DNA of 45,449 bases. Origin: a bacterium (GTDB taxonomy: Bacteria; Pseudomonadota; Alphaproteobacteria; SP197). The translations under genes and the position numbers were made by a program. Below, one piece after another: positions 8,682 to 17,644 of this stretch. Position 1 is the first letter of the stretch. Every line of letters starts with the position of its first letter. The notes beneath the pieces are model-generated. The model worked only from the letters and a program-made list of their open reading frames with translations, had not been told where the DNA came from and searched no databases. Where the stretch lies: assembly GCA_028821455.1 (NCBI GenBank), contig JAPPGE010000020.1, positions 1-45,449 of the forward strand, written 5' to 3'.

Positions 8682-9743
8682 ATGAACTACTTCGTCATCG
8701 TCTACTACGCCCTTCTCATCGGCGGGTCGTGCCTCGCCGCCTACTTCAAGAGGCGGGAGATCTTCCTCGCACTCTTCTCGCTGACCCTGGCGTCGTTCGT
8801 CATGGGCATCGTCGGCGGACAGGACGCCCTGTGGGCCGTATCGATCGCCGCGGGCCTGCTGGCGCTCGCCGCCGGCACGGCCTACGCCTTCCGCGAATTC
8901 CTCGTCATCATCAGCGGCACCGAAACGGCCAAGGCCCTGCGCACGGCGCCGCTCACCGCGTCCTTCGGCATGTTCGTCATCTTCACCTACGCCGTACTCG
9001 GAATCTTCGCTCCCGTGATCGCCCCCTTCGGCGAAGCGGAGGTGATTTCCCAGTCCTTTGCACCGGCCGACGAAAACATGCTGCTGGGAGCCGACCAGCT
9101 GGGCCGCGATCTCTTCAGCCGCATCGTCTACGGCGCCCGGAACACCGTGGGACTGGCCCTGGTGGCGACGATGATCGCCTTCGTCATCGGCGTGCTTCTC
9201 GGCATGGTCGCGGCCGTCAAGGGCGGCTGGTTCGACCAGCTGATGGGGCGCATCATCGACGTCGTCATGTCCATTCCCGGACTGATCTTCGCCCTGCTGC
9301 TGCTCAGCATCTTCGGCACCAACCTCATCATCCTGGTCATCATCATCGGCCTCATCTACGCACCGCGCGTCTTCCGCCTGACCCGCGCCGTCGCCGGCAA
9401 CGTGGTGGTCATGGACTATATCGAGGCGGCAAGCCTGCGCGGAGAGGGCATGTGGTACCTCATCCGCAAGGAAATCCTGCCGAATTCGACGGCGCCGCTG
9501 ATCGCCGAGTTCGGGCTGGAGTTCTGTTTCGTCTTCCTCCTCGTGGCGGGTCTCTCGTTCCTCGGCCTCGGCATCCAGCCGCCCACGGCGGACTGGGGGT
9601 CGATGGTGCGCGAGAACGCGACGCTCATCTCGTTCGGCGAGATCACGCCACTCATCCCTGCTGCGGCCATCGCCCTTTTGACCGTGGCCGTCAACTTCGT
9701 GGTCGACTGGATGCTGTTCCGCTCGTCCGGACTGAAGGAGTGA
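8682..9743 (+). CDS. ABC transporter permease, DppC-type, with extra N-terminal membrane segment
   Basis: 353-aa inner-membrane permease. The core from about residue 85 onward is standard DppC: TM1 then FAPADENMLLGADQLGRDLFSR, several helices, and an EAA loop (YIEAASLRGEGMWYLIRKEILPN). About 75 residues ahead of the core contain roughly three further hydrophobic segments (residues about 3-20, 28-45 and 50-68), whereas typical DppC proteins have only a short cytoplasmic tail there. AGGAGG is just before the ATG, and the gene starts 10 bp after the upstream stop. It pairs with the DppB-type permease as a heterodimeric channel. The role of the extra helices is unknown. Confidence 0.92.
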   Translation: MNYFVIVYYALLIGGSCLAAYFKRREIFLALFSLTLASFVMGIVGGQDALWAVSIAAGLLALAAGTAYAFREFLVIISGTETAKALRTAPLTASFGMFVIFTYAVLGIFAPVIAPFGEAEVISQSFAPADENMLLGADQLGRDLFSRIVYGARNTVGLALVATMIAFVIGVLLGMVAAVKGGWFDQLMGRIIDVVMSIPGLIFALLLLSIFGTNLIILVIIIGLIYAPRVFRLTRAVAGNVVVMDYIEAASLRGEGMWYLIRKEILPNSTAPLIAEFGLEFCFVFLLVAGLSFLGLGIQPPTADWGSMVRENATLISFGEITPLIPAAAIALLTVAVNFVVDWMLFRSSGLKE

Positions 9744-9748
9744 CCGTC

Positions 9749-11398
9749 ATGGCCGACGACAAGCGCGTTCTCCTCAAGATTCAGGGTCTCAAGATCGAGG
9801 GCTATTCGGACGAAAAGTGGATCGAGATCGTCCACGGCGTCGATCTCACCCTGCATCGCGGCGAGGTCCTTGGCCTGATCGGTGAATCGGGCGCCGGCAA
9901 GTCGACCATCGGACTCGCGGCCATGGGCTTTGCGCGGGACGGTTGCCGGATATCGGGAGGCTCGGTCGAGTTCGACGGCATGGAACTCACCACGACTCCC
10001 GAATCCGATCGCCGGGTTCTCAGGGGCTCGCGCATTGCCTACGTCGCCCAGTCCGCGGCGGCGTCGTTCAATCCGGCCCACAAGCTGATCGATCAGCACA
10101 CCGAGGCGCCGGTTCACTACCGTATCCGCAAGCGCATGGAGAGCCAGGAAGACGCCATGGAGCTCTACGATCGCCTGCGTCTTCCCAATCCGAGAGAGAT
10201 CGGGTTCCGCTACCCGCACCAGGTCTCGGGCGGACAGCTGCAACGGGCCATGACGGCGATGGCGATGTCCTGCCGGCCGGATCTCATCATCTTCGACGAG
10301 CCCACCACGGCACTCGACGTCACCACGCAGATCGAGGTGCTCGCGGCCATTCGCGACATCGTCGACCAGTTCAACACCGCCGCCATCTACATCACCCACG
10401 ACCTTGCCGTCGTCGCCCAGATGGCCGACACCATCAAGGTCCTGCTCAAGGGAGACGAGGTCGAGGAAGCGGATACCGTGACCATGCTCGACGACCCGCA
10501 GGAGGACTACACCAAGACCCTGTGGGCCGTACGGAGCTTCCAGCGGCCCCAGAAGTCCAGGCCCGAGGACGAGACCGTGCCGATCGTCACCATCGACAAT
10601 GTCGATGCGGCCTACGGCCAGACCAAGGTGCTCGAGGATGTTTCCTTCGACATCCACGCCGGCATGACCGTCGCGGTGGTGGGAGAGTCGGGTTCCGGAA
10701 AATCGACCACGGCCCGCTGCATCACCGGACTGCTGCCGCCCACCAAGGGGCGCATCCTGTTTTCCGGGGAGGAACTCCCGGCCAGCTTCCGGGCCCGCTC
10801 GAAGGACCAGCTGCGCCAGGCGCAGATGATCTACCAGATGGCCGACACGGCGCTCAACCCGAAGGTCCGGATCAGCGACATCATCGGCCGTCCGGCCGAG
10901 TTCTACAGCGGACTGAAGGGAGCGCAGCTGAAGAACCGGGTCGACGAGCTCCTCGATCTCATCGAGCTTGAGCCGTCGAAGTTCTACAGCCGCTATCCGC
11001 CCGAGCTTTCCGGCGGGCAGAAACAGCGGATCGGCATCGCCAGGGCCCTGGCGGCCGAGCCCTCCTTCATCATCTGCGACGAGGTGACGAGCGCCCTCGA
11101 CCAGCTGGTCGCCGAGGGAATCCTGAGGCTTCTCGACCGCCTGCAGGAGGAACTCGACCTCGCCTACATGTTCATCACCCACGATCTCGCAACCGTGCGC
11201 TCCATCGCCGACGAGGTCGTCGTCATGAAGGAGGGGCGCGTCGTCGAGATGGGACCGAAGGACGTCATGTTCACACCGCCCCATCATCCCTACACGGATC
11301 TCCTGCTCTCCTCGGTGCCCGAAATGGATCCCAACTGGCTCAACACGGTCCTCGAGGAGCGTGGCGTCGACAACATCGGCGAGGCGGCCCGAACCTGA
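9749..11398 (+). CDS. Fused dipeptide-type ABC transporter ATPase (DppD-DppF double domain)
   Basis: 549-aa protein with two ABC ATPase domains in one chain, replacing separate DppD and DppF subunits. Domain 1 has Walker A GESGAGKST near residue 48, signature VSGGQLQRA and Walker B LIIFDEPTTALD. Domain 2 has Walker A GESGSGKST near residue 312, signature LSGGQKQR and Walker B FIICDEVTSALD. In the second Walker B, DEV replaces the usual DEP while the catalytic Glu is kept. The ATG at 9749 lies 5 bp after the permease stop and begins the first ABC domain. It powers import through the two permeases encoded just upstream. Confidence 0.94.
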   Translation: MADDKRVLLKIQGLKIEGYSDEKWIEIVHGVDLTLHRGEVLGLIGESGAGKSTIGLAAMGFARDGCRISGGSVEFDGMELTTTPESDRRVLRGSRIAYVAQSAAASFNPAHKLIDQHTEAPVHYRIRKRMESQEDAMELYDRLRLPNPREIGFRYPHQVSGGQLQRAMTAMAMSCRPDLIIFDEPTTALDVTTQIEVLAAIRDIVDQFNTAAIYITHDLAVVAQMADTIKVLLKGDEVEEADTVTMLDDPQEDYTKTLWAVRSFQRPQKSRPEDETVPIVTIDNVDAAYGQTKVLEDVSFDIHAGMTVAVVGESGSGKSTTARCITGLLPPTKGRILFSGEELPASFRARSKDQLRQAQMIYQMADTALNPKVRISDIIGRPAEFYSGLKGAQLKNRVDELLDLIELEPSKFYSRYPPELSGGQKQRIGIARALAAEPSFIICDEVTSALDQLVAEGILRLLDRLQEELDLAYMFITHDLATVRSIADEVVVMKEGRVVEMGPKDVMFTPPHHPYTDLLLSSVPEMDPNWLNTVLEERGVDNIGEAART

Positions 11399-11704
11399 TT
11401 GGCCGATTCATGGAGGTGTGCTCCGTTCACAGATCCCGGGGCACACGCAGGAACTCCCTGCCGAAACTCGCGTGCGTGCACGGACGTTGTGCGAGCGTCG
11501 CGCTCGTTTCTCTCTGAGATGTCCAGCCACGCCTTGTACCGACGTCCAGGTGTTCCCAGGGGCATCCACGAGTTTCTGCAGCTCCGGAATGACCAATGTC
11601 GCTACCGCCCAAGACCTGGTGATGCCGGGCTCTAAGATGCTGCGGATGTCGCGATCATTGTAAACTGCGGCTGACAAGGACGCTGTCCTTGCTAGAGTAA
11701 GGAA
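11399..11704. other. 306-bp intergenic region before the toxin-antitoxin pair
   Basis: No gene is recognised. Several minus-strand frames are open but frame-broken and do not match a family I know. The last 35 bp carry the likely promoter and operator of the antitoxin gene. Confidence 0.4.
11671..11698 (+). promoter_or_regulatory. Candidate promoter with embedded operator for the AbrB/PIN pair
   Basis: CTGACA (11671-11676) and TAGAGT (11693-11698) are spaced 16 bp, a fair sigma-70-like match. Between them lies a perfect 7-bp inverted repeat, CAAGGAC/GTCCTTG (11675-11681 and 11685-11691, 3-bp spacer). AbrB-type antitoxins usually repress their own operon by binding such a palindrome, so this is a likely operator. 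Transcription would begin very near the ATG at 11705, so the message may have almost no leader. Confidence 0.45.
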
Positions 11705-12001
11705 ATGAGCAAGGTGACCAGCAAACTCCAGGTGACGGTGCCCAAGGCGCTCGCGGAGCGTTACGGGATCCGGCCCGGCGACGACATCCGTTTCGAGGAG
11801 GCGGGCGAGGTCATGCGCGTGGTACCTGCCAGTGCCGATGCACCGCGCGAGGGGCTCGATATCGAAGCGCGTCTTCGTCTGTTCGACGCCGCCACCGAGA
11901 GGCAACGCAAACGCGACGATGGGCGTCGGGCAGACCGCGCAAGCACGCGTGGCTGGACGCGCGAGGAGCTCTATGAGCGTGGCCACGCGGACGCTGATTG
12001 A
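11705..12001 (+). CDS. AbrB/SpoVT-type antitoxin
   Basis: 98-aa protein. The first about 45 residues form a swapped-hairpin AbrB domain (SKVTSKLQVTVPKALAERYGIRPGDDIRFEEAGE in outline), a DNA-binding fold used by VapB/MazE-type antitoxins. The charged C-terminal tail would bind and neutralise the partner toxin. The PIN toxin gene overlaps its 3' end by 29 bp, a typical antitoxin-first arrangement. AAGGA lies almost against the ATG. Autorepression through the palindrome at 11675-11691 is inferred. Confidence 0.88.
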   Translation: MSKVTSKLQVTVPKALAERYGIRPGDDIRFEEAGEVMRVVPASADAPREGLDIEARLRLFDAATERQRKRDDGRRADRASTRGWTREELYERGHADAD

Positions 12002-12425
12002 CACCAACATACTGGTCTATCGTTACGACCGTCGGTTCCCTGACAAGCAGCGGATCGCGACTGAGGTTCTTCGAGACGGCATCGCCTCCGGGAGCGCTCG
12101 CATTGCGCACCAGTCGATCGTCGAATTCGTCGCGGCAACGTCCAGGGGCGGGAAAGAGCACCGATTGCTCGATACCGCTGCCGCGCGCCGTGAAGCCGAG
12201 GAGTTCATGGTGCAGTTCCCAATTCTCTATCCCGACACGTCCGTGTTGCGCATGGCATTGCGCGGTACCGCGGCATATGGCCTCTCCTGGTTCGATGCGC
12301 ATCTGTGGGCTTGCGCCGAAGTCCATGGAGTCGCGGAACTGCTGTCCGAGGACTTTCAGCATGGCCGCATGTACGGCACGGTGTTGGTGCGAAACCCCTT
12401 CCTGTCTGTTTCACCGGCCACATGA
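11973..12425 (+). CDS. PIN-domain toxin (VapC-type ribonuclease)
   Basis: 150-aa PIN-domain protein. The acidic metal-binding residues expected for VapC are visible: Asp in LIDTNILVY near residue 10, Glu in IVEFVA, Asp in SWFDAHLWA and Asp in LSEDFQHG. Such toxins cleave tRNA or rRNA when released from the antitoxin. ATG 11973 is chosen because the PIN fold begins eight residues later; it overlaps the antitoxin gene by 29 bp, suggesting translational coupling. Confidence 0.88.
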   Translation: MSVATRTLIDTNILVYRYDRRFPDKQRIATEVLRDGIASGSARIAHQSIVEFVAATSRGGKEHRLLDTAAARREAEEFMVQFPILYPDTSVLRMALRGTAAYGLSWFDAHLWACAEVHGVAELLSEDFQHGRMYGTVLVRNPFLSVSPAT

Positions 12426-12702
12426 GGCGCCGCCGTGAGCACAACTGTCATGACCGTCACGGCGTCGGTTCTGTAAGCGGTTCAAGCATGTTGCCAATGT
12501 GGTCTGCCGATGTTCGTTGGCTGTGCCCGGGTCCGGGGTGCCGTGTCGAAGGTGGGGGAGCCGGCGCAGGCAGTCTGGCAACGCGCACGAGCGCCAGGAC
12601 GACTGGCGTGATCGCATGGTGCCGCTCAGCCTCCGCATCTTGAGAAGGCGGGACTGCCTGCCTTATGATCGGCGGCGTCCTTTTGGGGAGGTGTGCCAGG
12701 CC

Positions 12703-13302
12703 GTGTGGAAGAGACGCGAATTTGTGGGACTGGCGGCGGGATCCCTTGTGTTCCCGTTCATCCGGTCTGGGGCGCGGGCCGACGCGGGCGACATGATCCT
12801 CGGCGACCCTCAGGCCCCCATCGAGATCATCGAGTATGCCTCGATGACCTGTGGCGCGTGCGCCGCATTCCATGCGAACACGCTTCCCGATCTCAAGGCC
12901 AACTGGCTCGAGACGGGACGCGCCAGGCTGGTGTTCCGCGAGTATCCCCTGGACGGTCTGGCGCTGAGGGTGGCGGCACTGGCCCGCTGCGCCGGCGGCG
13001 ATCACTTCTTCCCCTTCATCGACGTGCTCTTCCGCACCCGGGATCGCTGGGCCGGTGCGGACGATCCGGTGGCGGAACTGCGGGAGATCGTCGCGTCGGG
13101 TGGGCGCGATCCGGCCATCGTCGATCACTGCATCAACGACCGGGCGGTGATGCAGCAGATCCTCGAGGGCCTGGAGGAGGCGCGCGCGACCCACAGTGTC
13201 AGGGCGACTCCGACACTCGTCCTCAACGGAGAGGTGGTCACCGGCGATCCCGGCTACGCGGCGCTCGACGCGATGCTCCTGGATATCGAGGCCGCCTTGT
13301 GA
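12703..13302 (+). CDS. DsbA-like thiol:disulfide oxidoreductase, exported
   Basis: 199-aa thioredoxin-fold protein of the DsbA/DSBA-like family. The active site is C-G-A-C in MTCGACAAFH, and the cis-Pro loop is seen in RATPTLVLNG near the end. The N-terminus WKRREFVGLAAGSLVF has paired Arg and a short hydrophobic run, so export, possibly by Tat, is likely. GTG 12703 is chosen because GGGGAGG sits 11 nt upstream; GTG 12691 in the same frame is an alternative that would overlap that ribosome-binding site. The gene sits just before smc, an arrangement I recall from other alphaproteobacteria. Confidence 0.85.
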   Translation: MWKRREFVGLAAGSLVFPFIRSGARADAGDMILGDPQAPIEIIEYASMTCGACAAFHANTLPDLKANWLETGRARLVFREYPLDGLALRVAALARCAGGDHFFPFIDVLFRTRDRWAGADDPVAELREIVASGGRDPAIVDHCINDRAVMQQILEGLEEARATHSVRATPTLVLNGEVVTGDPGYAALDAMLLDIEAAL

Positions 13303-13325
13303 GCGGAGCGTGCCAGTAGACCGGC

Positions 13326-16300
13326 ATGCACTTTTCCCGTCTGCGCCTCGTCGGTTTCAAGTCCTTCGTCGACCCCGCCGACCTTCTGATCGAACCAGGG
13401 CTCACCGGCGTCGTCGGCCCCAACGGCTGCGGCAAGTCCAACCTGCTCGAGGCCCTGCGCTGGATCATGGGCGAGGCCTCGCCGACCAGGGTTCGCGGCG
13501 GCGGCATGGAGGACGTCATCTTCGCCGGGACCAGCCTCAGGCCGTCGCGCAACCTGGCGGAAGTGACCCTCTCGCTTGCCAACCCCGGCCGCGATGCCCC
13601 GGCGCAGTGGAATGACGTCGGCGAGATCGAGATCACGCGGCGCATCGAGCGCGGCAGCGGTTCGGCCTACACCATCAACGGCCAGGACATGCGGGCGCGG
13701 GACGTGCGCCACTTCTTTGCCGACATCGCTTCGGGCACGTCGAGCTCGGCCCTGGTCAACCAGGGCCAGATCTCGGACATCATCAAGAGAAAGCCTGCCA
13801 GCCGCCGCCACCTCCTCGAGGAGGCGGCCGGAATCGCCGGCCTGCAGGCGCGCCGTCACGAGGCCGAGCTGCGTCTCCAGGGAGCGGAGAGGAATCTCGA
13901 CGCGCTGATCCTCGTCATCGAAGGCCTGGAAGACCGCCATGCCAACCTGCGCCGCCAGGAACGCATGGCGCAGCGCTACCGCAATCTCGCCAAGCGCATC
14001 CGGGATGCCGAAATGCGCTGGCGCCTGCGTCTTTGGCAGGATGCCGGCGAGGCCCTCGTCGCGGCCGACAGCGCCTTCGCCGCCATCGAATCCGAGGTGG
14101 CTGAACTCACCGGGGCGGCGGCCGCGGCCACCTCGGCGCGCGAAGACGCTGCCGCAGCGGTGCCGCCGGCACGCCAGGCGCTCGCCGACGCCGACCGGGC
14201 GCTCCATGAACTCGACGTGGCGCGCGGCGTTCTCGAGACCGAAGGGGGGCGGATCGACGCCGCCCTGAAGGAGGCGCGGACCGCTCTCGCACAGCTCGCC
14301 GATGACCTGAAACGCGAGCAGGCGCTGGAAACCGAGGGCGAGGAGACCCTCGCGCGTCTCGATGCGGAACGCGAAGGCCTCGTGGACGAAAGTGACGGGC
14401 CCGCCATCGCCGCCGCCGAAGAGGCCCTGCGCCTGGCACTGCAGGAGGCTCAGGAGATCGAGGCCCGGGTGAACGAGGCGACCAGGAGAGCCGCCGCACT
14501 CTCGGCCGAACGCCAGTCCCTCATCCGCGAGATCGCCGACTGCGAGTCACGCCTTGCCTCTCTTGAGGAGGACGTTCCGGACGATGACGGCGGCGCGGCG
14601 ATCGACGCCGCCCGCGCCGACCTCCTGAGGCGGCGCCGGCAGGAGGAGGAAGCGCAGCAGGCGCGCGAAAGCGCAGCTCAGGACCTCCTGCGCCACGAAG
14701 AGGCTCACGTGACCGCGCGGCGCGTGGAAGAGGAGACCCGTCTTGCCCTGCGCGGCGCCGACCACCGCGTCGAGAGGCTCGAGAGTGCGGCCGAGGCCCT
14801 CGAAGCCGAGGCCTGGAGCCACGAAGCGGGAGACCTGAAGCCGCTGCTCGACTCGGTCGAGGTATCGGCCGGATACGAGAACGCCCTGGGCGCCGCCCTG
14901 GGAGACGATCTCGAGGCCCCGTCGGGCGACGGGCATGAACGGGGCTGGCAACTCGTTGCCACGCCGGCCGCACCCCCTTCCCTGCCGGCCGGCGCCGAGC
15001 CCCTGTCACGCCACGTGAAGGGCCCGCCGGAACTCACCCGCCGCCTCGAGCGCACCGGAGTTGTCGACGCCGCTACAGGCCGCGAGCTGGCAGCGGCCCT
15101 TGGACCAGGAGAACGCCTCGTCAGCCGCGACGGCGACATGTGGCGCTGGGACGGCTACTACGTCACCGGGTCCCGGTCGGGCGCCGCCACCCGTCTCGCC
15201 CAGAGGGCCCGTCTCGAGGCCCTCATCCGGGATCTCGACGAGGCCAGGCCCGATCGCCAGCGGGCCTACGATGCGCACGCGGCCGCCGTCGAAGCCGAGG
15301 CCGCGGCGCGCCTTGGAGAGGACGAGGCGAGGCGCACGGCCACCCGTCTCGGTGACCGTCTCGCGACATGTGTGAACGAGGCGGCAGCGGCTGCAAGAAC
15401 GCTCCTGGATCTGGAAGAACGCCAGGAGCGGCGCGCCGTCGAGGCACGGCGCATGGCGGCAGAGCGAGCCTCCGTCGAAGAGACCCTCGCACGGTGCCGC
15501 AGTGACCTCGAAGGGTTGCCGGAAGTGGACGACGAGGCCGACCTCGACGCTCTGCGCGAGAGGCTCGAACACCTGCGCCAGGGAGTTCGTGAGCGCCAGC
15601 GCGACTGCGACCGGCTTCACCAGGAGCATGACATGCGCCTCGGGCGCATCGAGGCCATCGGCCGCGAGCGGGAATCGTGGCGCTCGCGCGCCATCGAGGC
15701 GCGTCAGCGCATCACCGGCATGGAAGAACGCATTGCGTCGCGGCGCGCCACCTGCGAGGAACTCGAGAGCGCGCCGGAGCGCATTGCCCGCCAGCTGCGC
15801 GACCTCGGCGACCGAATCGGCAGGGCCCGGGAACGGCGCAAGGCCGACAGCGATCGTCTCGCCACGGCCGAAACACGGCTGGACGAACGCGAGCGCGCGA
15901 TGCGCCAGCAGGAACAGGCGCTCTATGCCAGGCGCGAGGAACGGGCACGGCGCGAGGGAGACCTTGCCCAGGCGAAGGAACGTTCGGCGGACGTTGCCGG
16001 CCAGATCCGCCACCACCTCTCGCTTGCGCCCGAGGAGCTGGCAGGCCAGGTGCCGGACGCCGGCGCTCTCGCCGAGGCCGGGGACCTGGAACAGCGTTAC
16101 GCGAGGGCGGTGCGCGAGCGCGACAACATGGGCCCGGTCAACCTCATGGCCGGAACGGAGATGACGGAGATCGCCGAACAGATCTCCGCCCTCAGCCGCG
16201 AGCGCAGCGATCTCGAGAAGGCCATCCAGCGCCTGCGCCGCGGCATCAGCGAACTCAACCGCGAGGGCCGCGAGCGTCTGCTCGCCGCCTTCAGCGAGAT

Positions 16301-16760
16301 CGACCGCCATTTCCAGGACCTGCACCGCCGTCTGACCGGCGGCGAGGCGCGTCTCTCGCTGGTGGACTCCGACGATCCCCTCGAGGCCGGACTGGAGGTC
16401 GATGCCAATCCGTCCGGCAAGAAGCTGCAGGCGCTGTCGCTGCTTTCCGGCGGCGAACAGGCGATGGCCGCCATCGCCCTCATCTTCGCCCTCTTCCTCA
16501 CCAACCCGTCGCCGGTGTGTGTCCTCGACGAGGTGGACGCACCCCTTGACGATGCCAACGTGGCACGATTCTGCGACCTGCTCGACGAGTTCGCCGCCAC
16601 CGACAGCACCCGGTTTCTGGTGATTACCCACCATCGCGTCACCATGGCGCGCATGCACCGTCTGTTCGGCGTCACCATGAGCGAACCGGGAGTCTCGCAA
16701 CTCGTCTCCGTCGACCTCGACGCGGCCGAAAGACTGCGCGACAGCGCCCCGGCCGGCTGA
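13326..16760 (+). CDS. smc: Chromosome segregation protein SMC
   Basis: 1144-aa structural-maintenance-of-chromosomes ATPase that, with ScpA/ScpB, organises and separates chromosomes. The N-terminal Walker A is GPNGCGKSN near residue 35. Long Arg/Glu/Ala-rich coiled coils flank a hinge at about residues 505-620 (from AGYENALGAALGDDLEA). The C-terminal head carries signature LLSGGEQAMAA and Walker B VCVLDEVDAPLDDAN. The length and domain order are normal for alphaproteobacteria. It begins 23 bp after the DsbA-like gene. Confidence 0.97.
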   Translation: MHFSRLRLVGFKSFVDPADLLIEPGLTGVVGPNGCGKSNLLEALRWIMGEASPTRVRGGGMEDVIFAGTSLRPSRNLAEVTLSLANPGRDAPAQWNDVGEIEITRRIERGSGSAYTINGQDMRARDVRHFFADIASGTSSSALVNQGQISDIIKRKPASRRHLLEEAAGIAGLQARRHEAELRLQGAERNLDALILVIEGLEDRHANLRRQERMAQRYRNLAKRIRDAEMRWRLRLWQDAGEALVAADSAFAAIESEVAELTGAAAAATSAREDAAAAVPPARQALADADRALHELDVARGVLETEGGRIDAALKEARTALAQLADDLKREQALETEGEETLARLDAEREGLVDESDGPAIAAAEEALRLALQEAQEIEARVNEATRRAAALSAERQSLIREIADCESRLASLEEDVPDDDGGAAIDAARADLLRRRRQEEEAQQARESAAQDLLRHEEAHVTARRVEEETRLALRGADHRVERLESAAEALEAEAWSHEAGDLKPLLDSVEVSAGYENALGAALGDDLEAPSGDGHERGWQLVATPAAPPSLPAGAEPLSRHVKGPPELTRRLERTGVVDAATGRELAAALGPGERLVSRDGDMWRWDGYYVTGSRSGAATRLAQRARLEALIRDLDEARPDRQRAYDAHAAAVEAEAAARLGEDEARRTATRLGDRLATCVNEAAAAARTLLDLEERQERRAVEARRMAAERASVEETLARCRSDLEGLPEVDDEADLDALRERLEHLRQGVRERQRDCDRLHQEHDMRLGRIEAIGRERESWRSRAIEARQRITGMEERIASRRATCEELESAPERIARQLRDLGDRIGRARERRKADSDRLATAETRLDERERAMRQQEQALYARREERARREGDLAQAKERSADVAGQIRHHLSLAPEELAGQVPDAGALAEAGDLEQRYARAVRERDNMGPVNLMAGTEMTEIAEQISALSRERSDLEKAIQRLRRGISELNREGRERLLAAFSEIDRHFQDLHRRLTGGEARLSLVDSDDPLEAGLEVDANPSGKKLQALSLLSGGEQAMAAIALIFALFLTNPSPVCVLDEVDAPLDDANVARFCDLLDEFAATDSTRFLVITHHRVTMARMHRLFGVTMSEPGVSQLVSVDLDAAERLRDSAPAG

Positions 16761-16765
16761 CGCCC

Positions 16766-16813
16766 GCCGGGAACCGGAGTCCCCGGCCAGGCATGACGAT
16801 GGTCCGCGTCATG
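16766..16813. repeat. Two inverted repeats downstream of smc
   Basis: GCCGGG/CCCGGC (16766-16771 with 16782-16787) lies right after the smc stop, followed by CATGACG/CGTCATG (16792-16798 with 16807-16813). Either could end the smc transcript. Neither has a U-run. Confidence 0.35.
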
Positions 16814-16839
16814 GGCCGGACGATACAATGCGGTGAATG

Positions 16840-16905
16840 TGTCGCTTTTGCGACAACCGGGGTCGCGAACAGACTACACACGGGGATATGATGGTCATAC
16901 GTGTG
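16840..16905 (+). promoter_or_regulatory. Structured leader or operator region of the corrinoid operon
   Basis: TGTCGC/GCGACA with a TTTT loop (16840-16855) is followed by a nested palindrome: CACACG (16877-16882) pairs with CGTGTG (16900-16905), enclosing TATGA/TCATA (16887-16891 with 16895-16899, loop TGG), with a 4-nt bulge GGGA on the left arm. It ends 31 bp before the corrinoid protein ATG. It could be a repressor operator or an mRNA structure. No B12-box (cobalamin riboswitch) consensus was seen. Confidence 0.4.
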
Positions 16906-16936
16906 CCCTAGGAGATCGACTGATGGGAGCAGGCTG

Positions 16937-17644
16937 ATGGCCGACGTCGACGACGATCTTGATCTCACGACTCTTGATGACGACGAACTCGTGCAGCAGA
17001 TGCACGAGGACCTCTATGACGGACTCGCCGACGAGATTGTCGACGGAACCAACATCCTCCTCGAGCGTGGCTGGGCGCCCTACAAGGTCCTCACGGAAGC
17101 CCTCGTCGAGGGCATGAGGATCGTCGGCATCGATTTCCGCGACGGCATCCTCTTCGTTCCGGAAGTGCTGCTGGCCGCCAATTCCATGAAGGCGGGCATG
17201 GCCATCCTTCGCCCGCTGCTGGCGGAGACCGGCGCGCCCAAGCTTGGCTCCATCGTAATTGGCACGGTCAAGGGCGACATCCATGACATCGGCAAGAACC
17301 TCGTCGGCATGATGCTCGAGGGCGCCGGGTTCGACGTGTTCGACATCGGCATCAACAACGACGCCGACTCCTACTTGAGCGCGCTGGACGAGCACCGTCC
17401 GGACTTCCTCGGCATGTCGGCCCTTCTCACCACCACCATGCCCTACATGAAGGTGGTGATCGACACCCTGAAGGAACGCGGACTGCGCAACGACTACATG
17501 GTGCTGGTGGGCGGCGCACCGCTGAACGAGGCCTTCGCCAAGAGCGTCGGCGCCGACGCCTACTGCCGCGATGCGGCGGTTGCCGTAGAAACCGCCAAGG
17601 CCATGGTCGACGAACTCCGCCAGCAAGCCGGGGCGGCGGCCTGA
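16937..17644 (+). CDS. Corrinoid (B12-binding) methyl-carrier protein, MtbC/MttC type
   Basis: 235-aa cobalamin-binding protein of the methyltransferase-associated corrinoid family. The N-terminal four-helix cap (residues about 15-95) has the family's FVPEVLLAANSMKAG segment. The Rossmann B12 domain has D114-x-H116-x2-G119 (GDIHDIGKN), where the His is the lower axial cobalt ligand. The protein carries a methyl group from a methylated donor to tetrahydrofolate through the methyltransferase at 21043. ATG 16937 is chosen for GGGAG about 8 nt upstream and because the cap begins there. It is the first gene of an eight-gene overlapping series. The usual partner MttB-like methyltransferase is not in the window. 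Confidence 0.92.
   Translation: MADVDDDLDLTTLDDDELVQQMHEDLYDGLADEIVDGTNILLERGWAPYKVLTEALVEGMRIVGIDFRDGILFVPEVLLAANSMKAGMAILRPLLAETGAPKLGSIVIGTVKGDIHDIGKNLVGMMLEGAGFDVFDIGINNDADSYLSALDEHRPDFLGMSALLTTTMPYMKVVIDTLKERGLRNDYMVLVGGAPLNEAFAKSVGADAYCRDAAVAVETAKAMVDELRQQAGAAA

Noticed and set aside
16761..16936. Possible cobalamin riboswitch before the corrinoid protein
   Set aside because: No B12-box or other conserved riboswitch core found; only hairpins and palindromes are seen.
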